DNA of 64,000 nucleotides, taken from DASSFG01 sp035547915. Its GTDB lineage: Bacteria; Planctomycetota; Planctomycetia; Pirellulales; JAICIG01. The notes beneath the pieces were generated by a model that saw nothing but the letters and a program-made list of their open reading frames with translations, was not told the origin of the DNA and made no database searches. Shown in pieces: positions 50,878 to 59,485 of the stretch. Where the stretch lies: the NCBI GenBank assembly GCA_035547915.1, contig DASZTS010000094.1, forward strand, positions 1-64,000, read 5' to 3'. The translations under genes and the position numbers were made by a program. The first letter of the stretch is position 1. Every line of letters begins with the position of its first letter.

Positions 50878-52206
50878 ATGCAGCGAATAACAAACCTTCG
50901 TCGCAGGCTAATGATGGCTGCCTGCCCTTTGGTCGTGCTGGCCACGTGCACGCCACTTCTTGGTGCCGAGGATGATAAAGGAGATGCCAAAGCGACGTCT
51001 GCCGCCAAGGAAGCTGTCGGCGGGGAGATGCGATTCGGTGATGGGTGGCGGAAGGTTGTTTCCCTGTCGCAGCCGTCTCCGGTACCGCCCTTCGGGGTTG
51101 GCCGGGTCCGCAAAGTGGATACGGATGCGCCGGTCGATCAGGTCACCGTGTGGGTCGAAGGCGGTTGGCTCATGGCCGAGCGACGAACCGCTGCGGGAGG
51201 CCTCGAATGGCGGATCGTGCTGGCCGAGGTGGCCGAGGACGATCCGCCTACCATCGAGTCGAATGACGAACATGGTATTTTCCGCCTCAGCTTCCGAGAC
51301 GGCCGATATTTCATTCGCGATGAACAAGGGTCGCTGCGTTGCCTCCGGCAGCGAAAGACGCAGAACGACTGGCCCCACGTGGTCGTACCAGACGCCGACC
51401 CCAAGCACGAAGATATTGGGACTCGAGGGCCGTCCGCCGGAGCGAAAGTTCCGGCCGGCCCGGCGATTCCCGCGATCGATGAACTGCCTTATCTGTTCGA
51501 GCGCACCATCGATGCTTGGTACTTCGTCGCGGTCGGGCCGTCTCCCGACGCGATCGACTGTTTGGTGCGATTGAGCCATCGCCAACTCGATGCGGAAAGG
51601 GGCGAACACAGGCAGGTCGAAGCCACGTCGCTGGCGCGCCTGGTTCAGGCCCGCCACGGTTCTTCGTACCACCTCACGGACGACGGCGAGCTGCTAGTGG
51701 CCAGACGGGTCGAGCAATGGCAGGCCGCCCAAGAGCTAAAACGGCTCTCGCGGCAAAAGAAACTCGTGGGTGAGCCGCCGCGGCCATTCGGCGAAGGGGA
51801 GTGGCTGAACAGCGATCGCCCCGTGACGTGGGACGATTATCGCGGTCGCGTCGTCCTCCTCAGTGTCCATCGCGCCAGGACTGGCGAAGGCGCGCCGCCG
51901 ATCTCTATCGATCCCCGACTAGATCATTGGCGCACGAAATACGCGCCCTTCGGACTGGCCGTGATCGGAATCGTCCACAGCCTGCGGACGGCTGAACAGA
52001 CAACGGCCATCGCGGACGCCCTGCAAGATGACGCCATTCACTGGCCATTCCAACTCGAGGCGGATGAGGCCATGAGCACGGACTACGCGTTCGACGGTCG
52101 CGAACCGCGCTATGTATTGGTCGGACGCGACGGCCGTGTGGCGTCGATCGGTTCGGGCCGGTTGCCCACCGAAATCGAAATCAAAAACCTGTTGAACGCC
52201 CAGTGA
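50878..52206 (+). CDS. Exported protein with thioredoxin-like domain lacking CxxC
   Basis: 442 aa from the ATG at 50878, which has GAGG nine nt upstream. A signal peptide spans about 1-29 (LMMAACPLVVLATCTPLLGA). The middle (about 40-300) is beta-rich and not recognised. The last 120 residues look like an AhpC/TSA-type thioredoxin fold: VTWDDYRGRVVLLSVHRA, FGLAVIGIV, PRYVLVGRDGRVAS. The CxxC active site expected after VVLLSV is replaced by HRARTGEG, so disulfide chemistry is unlikely. The frame stays open far upstream, so a longer protein cannot be excluded. Confidence 0.7.
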   Translation: MQRITNLRRRLMMAACPLVVLATCTPLLGAEDDKGDAKATSAAKEAVGGEMRFGDGWRKVVSLSQPSPVPPFGVGRVRKVDTDAPVDQVTVWVEGGWLMAERRTAAGGLEWRIVLAEVAEDDPPTIESNDEHGIFRLSFRDGRYFIRDEQGSLRCLRQRKTQNDWPHVVVPDADPKHEDIGTRGPSAGAKVPAGPAIPAIDELPYLFERTIDAWYFVAVGPSPDAIDCLVRLSHRQLDAERGEHRQVEATSLARLVQARHGSSYHLTDDGELLVARRVEQWQAAQELKRLSRQKKLVGEPPRPFGEGEWLNSDRPVTWDDYRGRVVLLSVHRARTGEGAPPISIDPRLDHWRTKYAPFGLAVIGIVHSLRTAEQTTAIADALQDDAIHWPFQLEADEAMSTDYAFDGREPRYVLVGRDGRVASIGSGRLPTEIEIKNLLNAQ

Positions 52207-52246
52207 CGTCTCGGTGAGGGCACGGCGCCGGGGGTTGGTGACCGTT

Positions 52247-53614
52247 CTATTGCTTCGCGCCCCTGAGTCGGACACGCACGACGAGATCGGCGGGCTGATT
52301 CGGCGGGTCTGATGACCCGCCATCGTCGACGCCGTTGCTGCCCGCGCTGTAAACCAGATATTCGTCGGCATCTATTCGGTAACGCAGGTTTTGTCCGTCG
52401 AACGGGTCGTTCGGGAGCGACTCCAGATACTTCTTCGACACGAGTTCGTCGAGTGTGGACGGCAGGCGATTCTCATCACGTCGAAATCGTTCGATCGCTA
52501 TGGCGACCCGCGTCGCATCACGATCCGCCTCACTGCGGTTCGTCATCACGACGCAAGCGCTGAAGGCGGGAAGCAGCGACAGCGTGATGGGATAGCGAAA
52601 TGCGGCACCGCGCGCCCCGGCAAGTTCTTTCAATTGTGCCTCCGCTTGCTCTGCGGCCTCTTGGCGGGCCGGTCCGGTAGCGTCGAAGGCCCGGATCATC
52701 CGGCCCATGATCTGCAAATACATCGTCTCGTCGCCGCCACCGGGCAGCCCCAGTCGCGTGTGCGGCGCGGCCGTATCGACCGAGGCCGGATCGGCGAAGG
52801 CCAACGTGCCGAGCGCCCTTTCGCCGACCGCCGCTCGACGCATCGCTTGTTGGTAGTCGCCGGCTGCCAGCTCGGTAGCGAACCGCCCGAGTTGGCCGTC
52901 GTCGAGGGTGACCGCCGAGAGCAGCCACACGACTCGGTGGCGTGCCATGCTACCCAATGCGCTGCGAACCAACTGCGAAACGATGACGGGCTCTTGCTCC
53001 AGACTGCGTGCGGCGGCGAACATGGCGATCGTCGATTCGACGGCCGCATCGGGACGACCCTGGTGCGCCATCACCACCGCCTCCAAGTCGAGTAGTCGCG
53101 CCCCCATTCGAAGCTGCTGAGCGTGCGGCAACAACATCGCCATGCCTTCGGCGAAGCGTATGGGAAAGCGTGCTCGGGCCCCCTTTCGCGCCGCCTCGTG
53201 CATCCCCTCCAACGAGCTGGCATATTTCGACAACAGCCGCGCAGCGGGTTCCAATTGGGGCCACGGGTCGCTCGGCCAGGGAATCTCATCTGGTCCGACG
53301 GCCATGAAGGGTAGGCCCTCGGCATCTGCCTTGAACTCCGGCGTATCGAGCGGCGCGATTGCGGCGAGCCAGATCTGTGTCGTGTCTTGATCGGCCGGCG
53401 GAACCACGTAGTACGATTCCAACTCCTCGGCCGAGAGCGGATCTCCGCCGGTGCGCGCAACCTCGCGTGCCTCGGCCAGGCGACGCTGGCTACCCATCCA
53501 AGCGCCGGCCGCGATCAAACACAACAATACGATGAGCGCGCCCGCACCGATCAGCAGGACCATGCCCGGACCGATGCGCCACGGCTGGGCAGGCAATTCC
53601 GACGTGTTTTCCAT
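52247..53614 (-). CDS. Single-helix membrane protein with pseudopilin-like tail
   Basis: 455 aa from the ATG at 53614 (the frame is open upstream but that part is not protein-like and contains an interspersed repeat). One helix lies at about 18-42. The rest is soluble and Ala/Arg-rich, with no named family. The C-terminal LPNDPFDGQNLRYRIDADEYLVYSAGSNGVDDGG echoes the tail of GspG-like pseudopilins in planctomycetes (key residues DPF, G, RY, YS, G, DDGG). Convergent with the preceding gene by 40 bp. Confidence 0.7.
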   Translation of the reverse strand: MENTSELPAQPWRIGPGMVLLIGAGALIVLLCLIAAGAWMGSQRRLAEAREVARTGGDPLSAEELESYYVVPPADQDTTQIWLAAIAPLDTPEFKADAEGLPFMAVGPDEIPWPSDPWPQLEPAARLLSKYASSLEGMHEAARKGARARFPIRFAEGMAMLLPHAQQLRMGARLLDLEAVVMAHQGRPDAAVESTIAMFAAARSLEQEPVIVSQLVRSALGSMARHRVVWLLSAVTLDDGQLGRFATELAAGDYQQAMRRAAVGERALGTLAFADPASVDTAAPHTRLGLPGGGDETMYLQIMGRMIRAFDATGPARQEAAEQAEAQLKELAGARGAAFRYPITLSLLPAFSACVVMTNRSEADRDATRVAIAIERFRRDENRLPSTLDELVSKKYLESLPNDPFDGQNLRYRIDADEYLVYSAGSNGVDDGGSSDPPNQPADLVVRVRLRGAKQ

Positions 53615-53670
53615 GATCGAGAGACCGCGTGCTAAACCAAAGAGAATGGACAACACAAGAGTAGACGACC

Positions 53671-53706
53671 CGCCCTCACCCCTGCCCTCTCCCAGAGGGA
53701 GAGGGA
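53671..53706. repeat. Palindromic interspersed repeat, copy 2
   Basis: Reverse orientation relative to 38416-38452: CGCCCTCACCCC then CTCTCCCAGAGGGAGAGGGA forming the hairpin. It lies 57 nt upstream of the minus-strand start at 53614. Confidence 0.65.
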
Positions 53707-53925
53707 ATGATTCTCGTCCGCCTCCGCGCCCTCGCTCAAGGAGTTTGAGCGGCGCTACGGGACGAAAAAAGGGCCGAACGGATCGAAGAACTATCGTACA
53801 ACAGAGCACACCTGTTGCCGACAGGTCCGAACCGATAGATTGATTCGCGGACGTCGCCGCGGTCGATGGCAACTTTTCGTATCTTGCCATCCGCTCCCTG
53901 CCCCATGAGAGTTTAACAAAAAGCC

Positions 53926-54774
53926 ATGAGCGCTGACTTTCTCCCCGAGCTTGTCGGATCGATGTCGCAGGGGGCCGCCGGCAACCCGACGGTCACCATG
54001 ATGGAAGCCGCCTTCGCGCATCACGGGCTGCATTGGCGATACATCAACATGGAAGTCACGCCGGACGATCTCGGGGCCGCGGTCCGTGGGGCCAAGGCGA
54101 TGGGCTTCCGCGGGTTCAACTGTAGCCTGCCGCACAAAGTGACCGTGATCGAGCATCTCGACGGGCTGGGCGAATCGGCGGCCGTCATGCAGGCGGTCAA
54201 CTGCGTCGTGCGGCGGGGAGATAGGCTCATCGGCGAGAACACCGACGGCAAGGGGTTCTTGCGCTCGCTCATCGAGGTGGCCGACCCCAAGGGCAAATCG
54301 GTGGTGCTGCTCGGCGCCGGCGGCGCGGCCCGTGCGATCGCGGTCGAGTTGGGGCTCGCAGGCATCAAGAAACTGACGCTCGTCAACCGTGCTGAGCCGC
54401 GCGGCCGCGAACTGGCCGGGTTGCTGCGCGAGCGGCTCAACCTCGATGTGACCTTCGTCCCCTGGCAGAGCGATTACGCCGTGCCCGCCGGAACCGAGAT
54501 CGTCATCAACGCCACCTCCGTCGGCCTGTACGACGCCGATGCCCGGCTCAACCTCGACGTGGCCACGCTCCGCTCCGGCATGGTCGTGGCCGACGTCATC
54601 GGCAATCCACCCCGCACGCGGCTGATTCGCGATGCCGAGCAACGTGGCTGTCGGGCCCTCGACGGGTTGGGCATGCTCGTCAACCAGGGTATCGTGGCCA
54701 TCCAATACTGGACAGGCATCGAGCCCGACGCCGCGGTCATGCGCCGTGCTCTCGAACAAGCGCTCGGGCTGTGA
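53926..54774 (+). CDS. aroE: Shikimate dehydrogenase family protein
   Basis: 282 aa. The catalytic lysine is Lys71 in NCSLPHKVTV, the Asp lies in ENTDGKGF, and the NADP-binding turn is GAGGAARAIA near residue 127. The N-terminal shikimate site is changed: the usual SxSP.xH element reads GSMSQGAAGNPTVTMME, a form I associate with planctomycete AroE proteins. The enzyme reduces 3-dehydroshikimate in aromatic amino-acid synthesis. A quinate/shikimate paralogue is possible. It is followed after 54 bp by a secreted cyclase gene. Confidence 0.88.
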   Translation: MSADFLPELVGSMSQGAAGNPTVTMMEAAFAHHGLHWRYINMEVTPDDLGAAVRGAKAMGFRGFNCSLPHKVTVIEHLDGLGESAAVMQAVNCVVRRGDRLIGENTDGKGFLRSLIEVADPKGKSVVLLGAGGAARAIAVELGLAGIKKLTLVNRAEPRGRELAGLLRERLNLDVTFVPWQSDYAVPAGTEIVINATSVGLYDADARLNLDVATLRSGMVVADVIGNPPRTRLIRDAEQRGCRALDGLGMLVNQGIVAIQYWTGIEPDAAVMRRALEQALGL

Positions 54775-54828
54775 TCGAAGCTGACCGATAGAGCAACCTT
54801 GGAAATTACCCGTGACGGAGTCGATGAC

Positions 54829-55671
54829 ATGCGAAAAGGATTGCCGATCTCTCTGTTGCTCGCCTTCGCGGTGCTTGTCTGCTGGAAAGCGGATCTCAAC
54901 GCCGACAAGCCGCAGGCGTCCGAGGACCGGACGTTCATCGACCGGTTGCAACATGCACAGGTGGTCGACCTGACTTATCCGTTCGATAAGCAGACGATCT
55001 ACTGGCCCACGGAGCCGGGCTTTCAATTACAAAAGGGGCCGGCCGGAATGACGCCCAAGGGATACTATTACGCGGCCAACCGCTTCGCTTCGGCCGAGCA
55101 TGGTGGCACGCACCTGGATGCACCCTCGCATTTCCAGAAAGACCGACGGACCGTCGACCAGGTTCCGCTCACGCAATTGATGGGCGAAGCCGTCGTCGTG
55201 GATGTCTCGGCCCAGTGCGCCGTCGATCGCGATCACGAGATCAGCATCTCCGATCTGCGCCGTTGGGAGGAACAGCACCACCGGCAATTCAAGGACGTGA
55301 TCGTCCTCCTGCGAACCGGTTTCGGCCGCCACTGGCCCAATCGAAAGAACTACCTCGGTACCGACGAAAGCGGCCCCGACGCGGTCGCCAAGCTCCATTT
55401 TCCCGGCTTGGCGCCCGACGCCGCTCAATGGCTGGTCGAACGTCGGGCGATCAAGGCGGTCGGTATCGACACGGCCAGCATCGACCACGGGCAATCGACG
55501 CGCTTCGGCAGCCACATCAAACTGTTCGAGAACAACGTGCCCGTCTTCGAAAACGTCGCCAACGTTGCGGAGCTTCCCGAAGAGGGTTTTTGCGTTGTGG
55601 CGCTGCCGATGAAAATCGCCGCCGGAACCGGCGCTCCGCTGCGCATCGTGGCGCTGCTGTCGAAGGATTGA
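54829..55671 (+). CDS. Exported cyclase-family (KynB-like) metal hydrolase
   Basis: 280 aa from the ATG at 54829 with GGAG eight nt upstream. A signal peptide covers about 1-25. The cyclase fold shows the metal motif HGGTHLDAPSHF near residues 98-109 and VDLTYPF near 48. Cytosolic relatives include kynurenine formamidase and isatin hydrolase; exported versions are uncharacterised. The family motif is intact, so it is probably an active metal-dependent hydrolase in the periplasm. Confidence 0.9.
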   Translation: MRKGLPISLLLAFAVLVCWKADLNADKPQASEDRTFIDRLQHAQVVDLTYPFDKQTIYWPTEPGFQLQKGPAGMTPKGYYYAANRFASAEHGGTHLDAPSHFQKDRRTVDQVPLTQLMGEAVVVDVSAQCAVDRDHEISISDLRRWEEQHHRQFKDVIVLLRTGFGRHWPNRKNYLGTDESGPDAVAKLHFPGLAPDAAQWLVERRAIKAVGIDTASIDHGQSTRFGSHIKLFENNVPVFENVANVAELPEEGFCVVALPMKIAAGTGAPLRIVALLSKD

Positions 55672-55707
55672 ATTTGCCGCAGCGGTTAGGAAGCAGCAGA
55701 CCGAGCA

Positions 55708-55735
55708 ACAAAAAAGCCCGCCGGGGCACGGGCTT
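55708..55735 (-). terminator. Rho-independent terminator of the aminotransferase gene
   Basis: AAGCCCG (55714-55720) pairs with CGGGCTT (55729-55735). On the minus strand the stem is followed by a run of eight T from the A-tract at 55708-55715. It lies 55 nt after the aminotransferase stop and may also serve the convergent cyclase gene. Confidence 0.8.
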
Positions 55736-55790
55736 GAACGAAAGCTCCGCTTTTCTCACTGACCGATGCAGAGCGTCGTCGGTCACATCG

Positions 55791-56984
55791 TCAGTTGCCG
55801 GCTCGTTCACTCCCACTGGAGCGTGCGGGCAGCCGCTGGCGTAATCCCAGCAGCCGTTCACCGGCCTGGTGCAGCGTCTCGTCGCGCTTGGCGAACATGA
55901 AGCGGACCTTCGTGCGACCGTTCGCTCGCGGTGAATAGAAACTGCTGCCGGGAACCGCCGACACGCCGACATTCTCGATCATCCAACGCACGAACGCGGT
56001 GTCGTCGAGATCGGTGAAATGTCCGATGTCGGTCATCACGTAATAGGCGCCCTGCGGCTCCGAGAAGGAGAAGCCGGCCTCGCGCAGATAGGGAAGGAAC
56101 ATGTCGCGGCGGCGGAGATAATCGGCGCTGAGCTTCTCGAAATAAGCAGGTCCCCATTCGAGTGCCACCGCGCCGGCGATCTGTAAGGGATGTGGAGCAC
56201 CCACCGTCAAGAAATCGTGCGCCCGGCGGATGCCGACGGTGATCTCCGGCGCGGCGATGCAATATCCCAGCCGCCAACCGGTGATGCTGAAAGTTTTGGA
56301 GAGCCCGCTGATCGTCACCGTGCGCCCGGCCATGTCCGGCAGCGAAGCCATGCTGATGTGCGGCTCGTCGGTGAAGCGAATGTGTTCGTAGATCTCGTCG
56401 GAGAAGACGAGCACGTCGTGTTCGCGGCACAGTTCGGCGATGCACTCCAATTCCGCACGGCCGAAGACACGGCCCGTCGGATTGTTCGGCGTGTTCAGGA
56501 TGATCGCCTTGGTGCGCGGCGTGAAGGCGCGCCGCAGTTCATCCGGATCGAAGTGCCAATCGGGCCAGTGGAGCTGCACCCAAACGGGAACGGCGCCCGT
56601 GAGCAGCGCGTCGGGAGCGTAGTTCTCGTAGAACGGCTGGAAGATGATGACTTCGTCCCCCGGATCGATCAGCGCCAGCATGGTGGCCATCATGCACTCG
56701 GTGGCGCCGCAGCAGACCGTGATCTGCGTCTCCGGGTCGCAATCGATGTGGTTGAAGCTCCGCACCTTCTCGGCAATCGCCTTGCGCAGGCGGGGCGCTC
56801 CCCACGTGACCGCATATTGATTGAAGTCGTCGCGGATCGCCTGGCAGGCGGCCTCCTTGATCCCCGGCGGCGCTTCGAAATCGGGCATGCCCTGACCCAG
56901 GTTGATCGCCCCGAATTGCTGGGCCAGCCGCGTCATTTCGCGAATGACCGATTCCGAAAAATGTTGCACGCGGGTCGCCAGCAT
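55791..56984 (-). CDS. Class I PLP aminotransferase (aspartate/methionine type)
   Basis: 397 aa from the ATG at 56984. The PLP lysine lies in SGLSKTFSITGWRLGY, with NTPNNPTG, SDEIYEH and the Arg of KVRFMF also present; INLGQGMPDFEAPPGI is the usual opening. Relatives include aspartate aminotransferase Ib, MtnE-like methionine aminotransferases and kynurenine aminotransferases; substrate not decided. It is followed by a good terminator and stands as a single-gene unit. Confidence 0.92.
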   Translation of the reverse strand: MLATRVQHFSESVIREMTRLAQQFGAINLGQGMPDFEAPPGIKEAACQAIRDDFNQYAVTWGAPRLRKAIAEKVRSFNHIDCDPETQITVCCGATECMMATMLALIDPGDEVIIFQPFYENYAPDALLTGAVPVWVQLHWPDWHFDPDELRRAFTPRTKAIILNTPNNPTGRVFGRAELECIAELCREHDVLVFSDEIYEHIRFTDEPHISMASLPDMAGRTVTISGLSKTFSITGWRLGYCIAAPEITVGIRRAHDFLTVGAPHPLQIAGAVALEWGPAYFEKLSADYLRRRDMFLPYLREAGFSFSEPQGAYYVMTDIGHFTDLDDTAFVRWMIENVGVSAVPGSSFYSPRANGRTKVRFMFAKRDETLHQAGERLLGLRQRLPARSSGSERAGN

Positions 56985-57212
56985 GGCACGAAATCGCCTA
57001 TTCAAGGGTGGGTGTCGAACGGCCTTTTTAGCCGACCGTAGTTCTTCCGCCTAGCCGAGTCAGGGCGTCGATTCGGGAACACGTCACCGGTTGGGCGGAC
57101 TTCGCTGTGCTGAACGGGATTTACGACCCGCGGGGTCAGCGGCGTCACATCGATCTCGTCGAGCTTGGTTCGGACAGTTGGCCAAACCCAATCTGTTATA
57201 GTGCATCTTAGA

Positions 57213-57280
57213 GCCGATCCGAAAACCTGTTGGCGAGTCGAACCATTACTGTCGCAACATCGGTTCTCGGATAGGCTCTT
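57213..57280. repeat. 68-bp inverted-end element, copy B
   Basis: GCCGATCCGAAAACC at the left pairs with the right end GGTTCTCGGATAGGC at 13 of 15 positions; outside them CTTA and CTTAG flank both ends. It lies 33 nt before the GTG start of the LRR membrane protein, matching the placement of copy A. Confidence 0.7.
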
Positions 57281-57313
57281 AGCTGCGCGCTAGCACTTGC
57301 CCTGGAAACTGTC

Positions 57314-59395
57314 GTGAGCGCTGAATCGGAAGAGTCCTCTGCACGCCCCGCGAGGATTGTGACATTGCTGGCCGTGCTCGGCGTTGCGGCGGCAATCGCG
57401 ATCCCCAATCTGTCGTCGGAACCTGTCAGCGGCGACCTCATCCAAAGAATCGCCGACGCGCCGGAGCGCGCCTGCGGTTGGCCCGTCACTTGGTACTGGC
57501 AGGTTGCCACAACGGTTCCCGGAAACATAACGCCTATGGGCGATTCCACCGCACGGTCTGTCCTTCAATGGCCTGTTGCTCGGTATAGCGCAAGCGGCCT
57601 GACTGCGGATTTGATGGTCTGGCTGGGGCTTCTGGCGGGCGCGGCGGTGGTCTCGCAACGGCTGCTGAAGAGATACCAGCTTCGGCTCAGATGGCGGCCG
57701 AGAGTGACGACGGTCATTGTTTTGCTCGTCGTCGCACTGCCCATCGTTCTCTCGAACTTGAGCTTTGAGGTGTCGCCGCCTTCCTCACATTACTGGGGTG
57801 AACGAGGCGCGGTGGCGAAGGCGTCGTTCGGCTGGCCGCTAATTTGGAACTGGTATTTCGTCGCCCCTTATGACGACCTTTACGGTTGGGAGTTTAGCGC
57901 GCTCCACCTCGCGGGCAACTTAGTGTTCTGGCTGGGTGTATTGGCCGGCATAGCGAGCCTGTGGGAGTGGATAATGCGCCGGTTTCGGCCGCAATTGTCG
58001 TTCAGCCTGCGGACAATGATGGCCGCAATTGTACTGCTTTCCCTGCTCTGCGCGTGGGGCGCAGCGGTTTGGCAGCGAGCGAACGAGCAGGATGCCATAG
58101 CGGCATCCGCGTTCAGCATTAGCAACGTCCGAGTGGCGAGATGGGGGCCCAGGTGGCTTGGCCTCGTCGTACCAGACCGCTATCGCCGTTGCGTCATCGA
58201 TCTGAGCGTCTGTGTTGACGGGCGGGGCGACGTCACGGATGACGAGGAAACAGACGACTTCGACGAAATCGACGCCGAGGATGCGGAGCGAGAACAGCAG
58301 GAACTGTTGCAGCGATTGGCCCGTTTATCCGCCTTGCGGACTCTCAGTGTCGACTGTGGCCTTTTGACGCCTGCATTGACTGATGCGTTGGCGAACCTGC
58401 AGCAACTACGAACACTAACAGTGTCGTGGCATGATCGGAGCGGCGCAGGAATAGACGTGTCGTGGATTGGCAGACTAGCCAAGCTCGAAAATCTCTGGCT
58501 TACAGGCGTCGACAGCAACCAGCTTAGCTGTTTGACCCGGCTGACGCACCTAAAGTCCCTCAGGCTAGACCTCAGCGATTGTAAAGACGATGAGCCGGAG
58601 ATGGAGAAGCGTCTTGCGATAGTCGGTAAACTGACGGGACTTAGCCGACTTTACGTGGATGGAGCGCCTGGTACGCAGATCGTGTATCTACGCGGCCTCA
58701 CCAATTTGAAGTCATTGACCCTCGACTTCGATCAATTCCTGGGCGATGACGAACGGGTGCGCGAATGCTTTGCGGCGCTCGGCAAATTGTCGCAACTCGA
58801 ACAACTTTCGCTTTCGGGAGGAGTTTCGAATTTGGGAGCACGTCAAGGATTGCGGGTTCACGCGCCCAATCTGCAATGCCTTCGCGAACTCATCCATTTG
58901 GAATCTCTAAGGATCGAGATTTCTTGTGATCAATCCGAGCAGCAGGAATGCCTCGTAGCGATTGGCAGTCTGACACAGCTCAAACGATTGTGGATCGAAG
59001 GCGATCTAGTCAGCGGTGGATTGGGAGAGTTGGCACGGCTTGAGTCACTGGAAGAGCTCACGAGTCATAACGGAATGGCGACAACCTCCGCGCTTCGTTC
59101 GCTGTTGGCATTCAAACGCCTGCGCGCCATCCATATCGCCGGGCTGGATATGGATCTGGATTCCCATACTTTCGTCAGCCCACTATTCAAACCGAAGACA
59201 GACGCTCATCTTCTTCGGCGCGCCGTGGAGTCCTTGCGTTATTCGCATCCCGGCATCGTCATCGACGGCGATTATCCAAGTCGCTGGGGGACCGGCGATT
59301 GGGAAGACTCTATGGAGTTGCTGTCGGAGCCATTTGAAGACAAATTCACGAATCTTGATCATTTCTTAGGGTTCACAGTTTTTTTCATGCCTTAA
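57314..59395 (+). CDS. Planctomycete membrane protein with leucine-rich-repeat-like domain
   Basis: 693 aa from a GTG start. About five membrane helices occupy the first 265 residues, the last within FSLRTMMAAIVLLSLLCAWG, a segment type repeated across many planctomycete proteins. The remaining 400 residues form irregular leucine-rich repeats, such as LRTLTVSW, LENLWLTGVD, LKSLRLDLSD, LKSLTLDF, LEQLSLSGG, LKRLWIEGDL. The LRR part probably faces the cytosol and binds protein partners. The base composition here is lower in GC than the neighbours, which might reflect transfer or relaxed constraint. Confidence 0.8.
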   Translation: MSAESEESSARPARIVTLLAVLGVAAAIAIPNLSSEPVSGDLIQRIADAPERACGWPVTWYWQVATTVPGNITPMGDSTARSVLQWPVARYSASGLTADLMVWLGLLAGAAVVSQRLLKRYQLRLRWRPRVTTVIVLLVVALPIVLSNLSFEVSPPSSHYWGERGAVAKASFGWPLIWNWYFVAPYDDLYGWEFSALHLAGNLVFWLGVLAGIASLWEWIMRRFRPQLSFSLRTMMAAIVLLSLLCAWGAAVWQRANEQDAIAASAFSISNVRVARWGPRWLGLVVPDRYRRCVIDLSVCVDGRGDVTDDEETDDFDEIDAEDAEREQQELLQRLARLSALRTLSVDCGLLTPALTDALANLQQLRTLTVSWHDRSGAGIDVSWIGRLAKLENLWLTGVDSNQLSCLTRLTHLKSLRLDLSDCKDDEPEMEKRLAIVGKLTGLSRLYVDGAPGTQIVYLRGLTNLKSLTLDFDQFLGDDERVRECFAALGKLSQLEQLSLSGGVSNLGARQGLRVHAPNLQCLRELIHLESLRIEISCDQSEQQECLVAIGSLTQLKRLWIEGDLVSGGLGELARLESLEELTSHNGMATTSALRSLLAFKRLRAIHIAGLDMDLDSHTFVSPLFKPKTDAHLLRRAVESLRYSHPGIVIDGDYPSRWGTGDWEDSMELLSEPFEDKFTNLDHFLGFTVFFMP

Positions 59396-59485
59396 CCTGC
59401 TTGCTGGCTTGACGAGACCTGACAGAATCCGCCGCTGAGATCTAGTCCTCGCATATAGACCAAACGGAAAGCGGCGGAGTTGGGC

